Below are positions 1 through 7,000 of a stretch of DNA of 7,771 nucleotides, piece by piece (within the stretch, counting starts at the first letter, position 1; every line of letters starts with the position of its first letter). Source of the DNA: Saprospiraceae bacterium (lineage in GTDB: Bacteria; Bacteroidota; Bacteroidia; Chitinophagales; Saprospiraceae); the NCBI GenBank assembly GCA_007134625.1, contig SLKL01000249.1:1-7771 (forward strand). The letters are read 5' to 3'. Under the pieces are notes generated by a model, which was given only the letters and a program-made list of their open reading frames with translations, had not been told where the DNA came from and ran no database searches. Both the position numbers and the translations under genes were made by a program.

Positions 1-1066
1 CAGACCACTCGGTTAGTTCACCAAAAGGATCTATTCCTGCAATTCTATAAATGTACCAATTTCCATTTTGCGGGATGGAGTCATGATAAGTGTAAAATCG
101 CAATGCCCAAGAATCATCGATTTTATCCAAAAGGCTTACATAGGGATTGTCAACAACCCTATGAAAATTAGATCCACCATCATCTGATCTCTCAATTAAA
201 AATCCGCTCATATTGTGAATGCTTCCGGTAGTGTTCCATTTTAAAACTAATTGTAGGTCGCCTTCAATGATTGTATCAATAGTAGGTATATACTCCGGTT
301 CTTCCTCACTTGTAATAACAATAACAAACCCACTTTTGCAAGGCATATCAAGGAGGGTGTCTCCCATGCAATAAATTTCATAGGCATAATTCATGCCTGG
401 CTCTATATCTTCATCTATCCATCTCATCCCCAGGGCTTCTGCAACAAGTGGATCCCAATCGGCTACCAAATGGGCAAAACCATGCCGATTAATCATCTCG
501 TCTGACAATCCCAACATGGTCATTCTTGAATCTTGCCCGTACTCTCCTAATATGACCTGTGCAGCTACCGCCATATTATCAGATTCGCCACCGTTGACAA
601 AATATTCCTCCCATTTTTCCTCAGGCCATGGTTTTAAGGGTTCAGACAGCATCTCTACAGCATTTTCAGGGTCATAAAAAACGTCTTCATTAAAAGCTAT
701 TCTCCTGATCCCATACCCGTAAATGTTGTTTTCAAACCACAAACCCGGATTGTCAACACCCCATCGCAGGGTAATAGCATCGTTTCTGATTCTACCGATT
801 ACCTGGATGTTGCCTTCGAAGGATATTTCAACTTGAGAGGTGTCGGTTTCCTCTTCCATTATCTCAAATACTTCTGATTCCTCCAGAAGTTTCTCCCATG
901 AAGGCAAAGTCACCCCAACAGTATCAGGAAATTCTTCCTGAGCCATAATGGCTGTATGAAAAAATAAAGCGGCGATTATAATTAATAATACTCGTTTGGA
1001 TGTCCATAAATAGTATATTGATGGTAGTTCCAGATCTATTGTATTTAATTTAATAATATTTTTCAT
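1..1066 (-). CDS. Exported fibronectin type III-like protein, 3' end beyond window
   Basis: The frame is open from the ATG at 1064-1066 to the left edge, giving 355 visible codons plus one base. An in-frame TAG at 1091-1093 lies upstream with no other ATG, GTG or TTG between, so this start is the only reasonable one. Residues 1-25 form a long polar leader ending in KR. Residues 26-42 are hydrophobic (VLLIIIAALFFHTAIMA), with a likely signal peptidase I cut before Q43. The mature part opens with an acidic segment (43-80). An FN3-like strand set follows at about 85-125 (DAITLRWGVDNPGLW), then a probably helical insert at about 140-215 (PLKPWPEEKWEEYF, AVAAQVILGE). A second strand set at about 216-252 contains Cys233 and Cys243. 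A second FN3-like module occupies about 262-350 (LVLKWNTT, FLIERSDDGG, WYIYRIAGIDPFGE). From memory, similar multi-FN3 proteins occur in Bacteroidota; none has a function known to me. The tight spacing implies co-expression with the giant gene. The total length and any C-terminal sorting signal cannot be seen. Confidence 0.88.
   Translation of the reverse strand, partial: MKNIIKLNTIDLELPSIYYLWTSKRVLLIIIAALFFHTAIMAQEEFPDTVGVTLPSWEKLLEESEVFEIMEEETDTSQVEISFEGNIQVIGRIRNDAITLRWGVDNPGLWFENNIYGYGIRRIAFNEDVFYDPENAVEMLSEPLKPWPEEKWEEYFVNGGESDNMAVAAQVILGEYGQDSRMTMLGLSDEMINRHGFAHLVADWDPLVAEALGMRWIDEDIEPGMNYAYEIYCMGDTLLDMPCKSGFVIVITSEEEPEYIPTIDTIIEGDLQLVLKWNTTGSIHNMSGFLIERSDDGGSNFHRVVDNPYVSLLDKIDDSWALRFYTYHDSIPQNGNWYIYRIAGIDPFGELTEWS
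941..1066 (-). other. Signal peptide with extended n-region
   Basis: This stretch encodes residues 1-42 of the FN3-like companion. A leader of about 25 residues, mixed polar and hydrophobic, precedes Lys24-Arg25. A 17-residue hydrophobic core follows and ends in Ile-Met-Ala before Gln43-Glu-Glu. Small Ala at -1 followed by Gln is a common signal peptidase I context in Bacteroidota. There is no Cys at the cut site, so a lipoprotein is not indicated. The n-region is much longer than the usual few residues. An uncleaved membrane anchor is the main alternative. Confidence 0.72.
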
Positions 1067-1077
1067 TTTTTGTGTTT
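1067..1077 (-). promoter_or_regulatory. 11-base A-rich intergenic leader without Shine-Dalgarno
   Basis: On the coding strand the spacer between the giant gene's TAA and the companion's ATG is AAACACAAAAA. It contains no GGAGG-like sequence, and none is evident in the last codons of the upstream gene. A-rich leaders lacking a Shine-Dalgarno are typical of Bacteroidota, whose ribosomes often sequester the anti-Shine-Dalgarno. The short gap makes translational coupling or re-initiation plausible and leaves little room for a separate promoter or terminator. Confidence 0.65.
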
Positions 1078-4000
1078 TTATCGATTGTGACTAAAACTCC
1101 AGGTTCTCGATGAGCCCTTCAATGGAATCTCATTTGCTTCAATTCTTTCAGTTGGAATTAACGGATTAGGCCGTGTATATTCAGCCCTGAAATAGTACCA
1201 TCCGGTATTTAATGCATAAAAACTTCCGGCCCTGTTCAAAAATGTATTTACTCTGATATTTAATGGGCGGTCCCCAACAAGCTGTATTGCAAAAGGTAGT
1301 TGAAAACCAGCCTGATAGTTTAATAATGATTGGATTTTCCTTTTCATTACGTTGGTTTGATTAAATACCAATGCCGCTTCCTGATAAGAAATGGATAGTC
1401 TTTCGTCAGGGGTAAACCAATAGACAAACCATGATGGTCCGCCGCTTGCTTCATGGTCACTTAAAGGTCGAGCCATATTTCTTTGTATCGGAGAAACGGT
1501 AGTTCCACGGTATGGGCTAATTCCATTGTTTCTGAATACTGCCTCATTCCTTGCTAATCTGGCTCTGGCGACTGATCTTAATTGATTTCTGGATGCCCCC
1601 CAAAATGAAAGGTTAATGTTAGTCGCAAAATTGTAATAGTCCCTGTAAGTGGTATAATCCATATTAACTCTGCTGTGATAAGACGTAAATATTGGTGGTT
1701 TTACGAATTGTACAAGTGGTGGAACTCTTAGTTTATTACCTTTTGAATATCCCACTAAATCGTATGCTTCAAAGGGTTCGACTAGATTTTCTCTGGATAA
1801 CAAGGCTACTCCCATATGGAAAAAGTGTCCGGTTGTATTAAAGTTTACCGGCCATAGTTTTTGTGCTAATGTATTGTACCTGCTCGTTTTGAAGTGGTAA
1901 GTATATAAAATGGTCTGTTTATCTTCTCTTATAGATGCAGCAGTAATTTTTCTTTTTTCTACCTTAGCATCCCCGGACCCGTGCGCCAGATTTCTTAAAT
2001 CAAAGGTAGTAGCAAGGCTTAATCGCATATTCGTTGGCAATCCAAACTGGGGATTGTTTAAAACTTCTCTTCCTATCATTTCGAAGGTGTAAGCATAAGG
2101 TGGTAAGTCGGGCTCCCTGATAAAATCAACCTGGTAAAGGGTATTGTTTTCAAGATTGGGTTGTTCTACCTGTAAAAAAACACCCCATGCTCTAAAAGGA
2201 ACCTCAATGTCATCACCTCCATGAACAGGTCGGTATCGGACTATATACCTGACATCTTCTCCTTCAAAAGGATTTGCAAAGAGTTCATGTGTAGCGCTTG
2301 TTTGCCTGAGATAGGGCTGCCCTTCTCCTTTTAAAAAGTATCGCTGTCTGTTCAATGGGTAAGTATGATGTACATTTTCTTCTGCAATTACTGTGGGTCT
2401 GGGACCAGTCCAGAAGGTTTTTGCTTCCTCTTCAACCCATGTGATTAATTGATTGGTATCTACCGGGTTTGGATATCGAATAGGACCCCAATGGGCTGGA
2501 TTCATACTTGAACTCAAGCCCCTTTCACGACCTCTGAGTCTTATCTCTGTTGTGTGATTTATATGACCTTCTAGCCAATTATATGGCTCAAGTGTAAGGG
2601 AATAATTTTCATTGCTGTAAACCATTCTGGAAGCGACAATTCTACCATTAGATGTGTTTCTGATTCTGGCATATTCCGGGCTTACATAAATATATCTTAC
2701 ACCTGCTTCAGGGTCATCGGGATCTTTAGGGAATGGTAAAATAGTATTTACGGGCCAGTTGAATGCGATATCTGCATTAGAAAAAACACTATAACCATTA
2801 TTGCTGTTATTTCCCTCCGGTTTGATACCACCAATAAAAGGAACATCTCCAAATGGATTTCCACCTAAAATCTCGCATTTTTCACCAAATTCTGCTTTGA
2901 AATTACACTGACCACTTACAACTCCTCCTAAAATGCTATACCTTAAACCTGCACGACCGACAAAGTATTCTGGATTTGGAAGTCTTCCCTGCAGTGCCAT
3001 TGCAACCTCACCCTTTAATATACTAAATTTACCCCTTACAAAAAGAAGGTTTACGTCTATACCTAGATCTGCCATCAAATAGGCATAGACCTGTCCCTGA
3101 GCATACCATCCATTTTTTCCTCTTAAAAATGGATCGTCCCCTTCTGATCCATGGCACCAAACTGTTGATTTCGTTAAATTTATATCAAATCCGAGCAAGA
3201 ACTCCAGAGCAAAGTAAAAAATAGCAACATTGATATTTACGCCTACTTCAAAAGAAGCACCAAATGCAAATCCACTTCCCGTTTGGGCATTGGCTCTTGT
3301 TGAAGGATCTGTGGTCCTGTCATTGGCCATAGCCATAACTGCACTTTGATTCGCGGCATCTAATTGTTTATCTCCGCTGAGAACACGCTCGACTTTTGCG
3401 GGAAGAGGTGGTAAGTTGATAGGAATATCATTACCAATCATTAAATACTTTGAAAAGTCCACTGTGAGTGCAGCAATGTCCAATTCCAGACCACCTCTTG
3501 CTGATTCTGGTGAGGGTTTGCCCATATGGAAAAACCAGCGTTCTGATGTATTAACTGTTGGTATGAATAAATGCGCATTGACCACCGTGTAACATGGGAA
3601 AGATGGTTGAGGAAATGGTGGTGGTGGACAGATTCTGCCTTTTCCTCTAAGGAGAGGTTCCCGACCCTGGGGTCCTACGGCAAGATTAATCATAAATTGC
3701 CCATTGAATTCTGATTCACCATTTGGTGGATTATTAAAATCTAACTGAACACCTGCATATACTTTCGGTATTTCATTTTTAGAGCGGTCTGTCATGACAT
3801 ATAGTTCCCCGAGAATGTTGATTTTACCAAGTTCTCCTCCCTCTCTGAAGCTTATCCCAAATCCCGCATCTAAACTGTACAAGTCGCACTTATCCGGAAA
3901 ACAGAACATTGCCTTGAAGTTCATTCCAAATACAATGTCATAATCTATAACATAATTCGCCCCTGAAGGTCCACTACCTGATCCCCCCATAATTGAAGCA

Positions 4001-7000
4001 CCCGATGATAATGCGGATGCATTTTCCTGTCGCATTCGATGATAAAAACCTCCGGCTAAGCCAGTAAGTTGTATGGCCGGCATTAGAGTAACCTTTAGGC
4101 CTCTTACCTCTGCGTCCAGACTAAAATACCCAAAGAATTCTCTTGAACCAAACCCCATAGTTGTTTCAGGAACTTTGAAAACACCAAATTCTGCTGCTAA
4201 TTTTGCTTCAATTTCCATCGGAAGTCTTACCTCAAGTTCGCCTTTAAATCCCTCTACGATACCATCACCATGTGGCCGGTTGTAAAACTCAATCCGACCC
4301 TTTAACTTTAATGCCGAAAAGTCAATATCGAGAGTAATTGAACTTACACTCAGTTTTTCAAGATCAAAGGAATTGTTTTCATACTTAAACTCAAAATTTA
4401 AAGTAGTCTCCAATGCCAAACCCTCCCCATCACTTGAAAAACTAAGTTTGGGTTCAATCGATAAAATCGGGTTAAACCCATTGGCAGAGAAGTTGATACT
4501 CGATATAGAAAGAGGGAAACCTCCTACACTTCGGGAACGATTTTCTCTGCTTGAGCCTCCTCCCGATCCACTTGCTCCCATTAAACCCAGACCATCCAGA
4601 CTTCTGTCAGCAAGTGTTCCACCTTTAAAGCCATCTTCTGTATCAATTTCCAGATTCTCAAATCTCAAACCCGCCATCTCAAAGTCGCCCGGAACATCTT
4701 CCAATGCCCCCGCAAAATCTTTAGACATATTCAGATTGCCGGTGAGTTTTACACCGGCTTTGGATTTGCTACCAATTTCGAAATAAAGCTGTGAACTTTT
4801 CTCCAGATGAAGTTCTGCAATAAACATAGGTATGATAAGGGTTTCATCAGGTTTTACATTGCCCTTGAATTTAAATTCCTCTTTTGAAGGGTCATACTCC
4901 AGTGCCAGTTTATATTTAAGGTATTGGGTCTTTTCGGTTATGGGGAGGCCAATTTTGCCGCTAATCCCTCCGGAAATAAAGTTATTTGAGGAAAATACAA
5001 TTGATACAGTGTCAAGAGATAGGGCCCAGCCATTAATTTTAGCCTTTTTTTCATCATCATCAGCCTCTTCATGCCATTTTGCAATATTTGCAGCAAAAAT
5101 ATTTGCACTAAACCCGGTATTGTCGATTAGTAAGTCCTTTACTCCAAAATGAAACCTGTAGTTTTCGTCGTCATCTGATAAGCCTCTGGGAGTATAAACA
5201 GTAAGATTTTTTAAATAAAAGCCCTGCCACCTGCTCCTTACTGCTGGATCAGAGGAGCCCGAGAGGGTGGTGTTGCCATAGTGCTTTGGAAATTTAAATC
5301 CCGGTGGATTTTCTGTGTCAGAAAAATCGAGGTAAGCATCATTGACGTGGAAGGACCAGTTTTCAAGTCCTGCGATCTGGAATTTATCCATGGTAAACTG
5401 GGCTAACCAGCCTCCCGAACCTGTCACTTTGAAACGACTAAAACCTTTTACCCTGCCTTCTTCCTTAATGCTGCCATCCGGATTTTCGGGTACGATCATC
5501 GATCTGGGGAATTCCGCCTCAATTGCTATCTGAGCAGCTTTAAAGCCATTGCAATCAAGTTGTATATATGAGATTTTATTGGTGTCGGGATCACCACCTT
5601 CCGGGGACGCTCCTTTGAATCTCAACACAAAATCCTCTTCACCCCCGAATGGAATACCTAAATTCCCTACCATATACATCAGTTTATCCGGACCAAATCC
5701 ATTGGGGTTGATACACAATTGGGCTCCGAAACCGGGCACTTCAAACCCCTCTGCCTCTGCCTCTGGGACCGAAAGGTACATCATCACCTGAACATTGGCT
5801 TCTCTAGGTTCAAATTCAGCACCCACTATCCCTACGATAAACTTAGAACCTCCGATGTCGGTATCTAAACCTACCGGAAGTCCGATTTCTGTCCCGGTTG
5901 CAATGGAACTTAATAGACGTCCACCCGTCGCTAATGCCGTCTCAAATGCATCTCTACCCGCTCCTTCTTCCAATTGCCGCAAGGTTCCAAATCCGGTTGC
6001 TAATTCTTGAAAATTCAAGCCGATTGGGTCGTCAATGGCCTCTACTGTTCCACTGTAAAATTGACCTGCATTATTGACCACCATATTCCTGAATTCCACC
6101 AAAAGGTTAATATTTGCAAAAAACGGGATTCTGATGGTTCCTTTGCCATTGTATGCCTTATTGCTTGAACCGGTTATTTCTTTGACCTTCAAGGTGAATT
6201 TACCCACCCTGATTTCCTCGTTTACAGCAATGCTTTTTCTAGTTGTGCGATCAGTTATCTCCGGGGCTTCGCAATCATTCCCGCATTCATCCTCACTATC
6301 CCCACTGTCCTCGCTACTGATAGAAGAATCCACTATAAAGTAACTTAATTTGCTCTTTTGATAGCGGCCTTTACTTTCATTGAGCGGGTCATCAAGATAT
6401 ACAATTTGCCAGTAAAAGGTGTCAAGAAATGGTCCTTCCTCACCCTCAAGTATGATATTTTGAAACGCTGTAGTACTTTCGTGACTCATCATTTTAAATA
6501 AGCTCTCTTCTATTGCTTCTTTATCAATGGGATCATATGGCGGAATACTTCCGGAGAAATTTCCTCTATAGGTGTAAATGCGCTTGCTTAGATCATCCAC
6601 TGCTTCCCTAGAAGGATATACTTCAAGTAGAAAGGCTTCCGAGACAAGTGATTCAATGCGATGAAATGTAGGATCGGGGAAAATTCCGGGCATATGAATC
6701 ATTGCGCTGTCCGGTGCTATTCTGGAAGGTTTTTTTCCGGTATGGAATCGAAAGTTTACATTTCCCGGTGCCACTTTTTCTCCTTTGGTTGGAGATTCTG
6801 CTTTGGGTTTTCGCATTCCATAAAAAAACTCATTATTTATCATGGTGCGGGAGAGGTTGCCTTCCGGATGTATCAATCTTACTGTTGCTGTCCATTGATA
6901 TATTTCGCCTTTTTTTAGTTTAGGAAAATCGCTTACATTCGCTAAGGGGTGAGTAGCTGCTCTTTTTTTTCCCGCCTGAGGTAAATGTCTTCTTATTCTG

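Noticed and set aside
393..677. Plus-strand 94-codon open frame
   Set aside because: It lies wholly antisense to the FN3-like exported gene, is Ser/Pro-rich and low in information, and has no recognisable domain. The opposite strand has a signal peptide and coherent FN3-like sequence.
4510..4590. Gly/Ser-rich run as a DNA tandem repeat
   Set aside because: It is a short low-complexity protein linker (GASGSGGGSS) with varied codons and no repeat unit at DNA level.
4373..4786. Plus-strand 137-codon open frame, the longest on that strand
   Set aside because: It is fully antisense to the beta-rich body of the giant gene. Its Pro/Ser/Leu-rich composition is what a mirror of Gly/Ser/Asp-rich coding gives, and no domain is visible.
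4832..6343. Series of short plus-strand open frames (4832-5152, 5342-5533, 5549-5791, 5795-6010, 6074-6343)
   Set aside because: All are antisense to an uninterrupted reading frame. They are Ser/Pro-rich, start at scattered ATGs and show no conserved motif.
6661..6923. Two overlapping plus-strand frames with hydrophobic, Cys-rich translations
   Set aside because: The apparent hydrophobicity comes from the mirror of Lys/Glu-rich codons in the Ig-like region. They overlap each other and the real gene.
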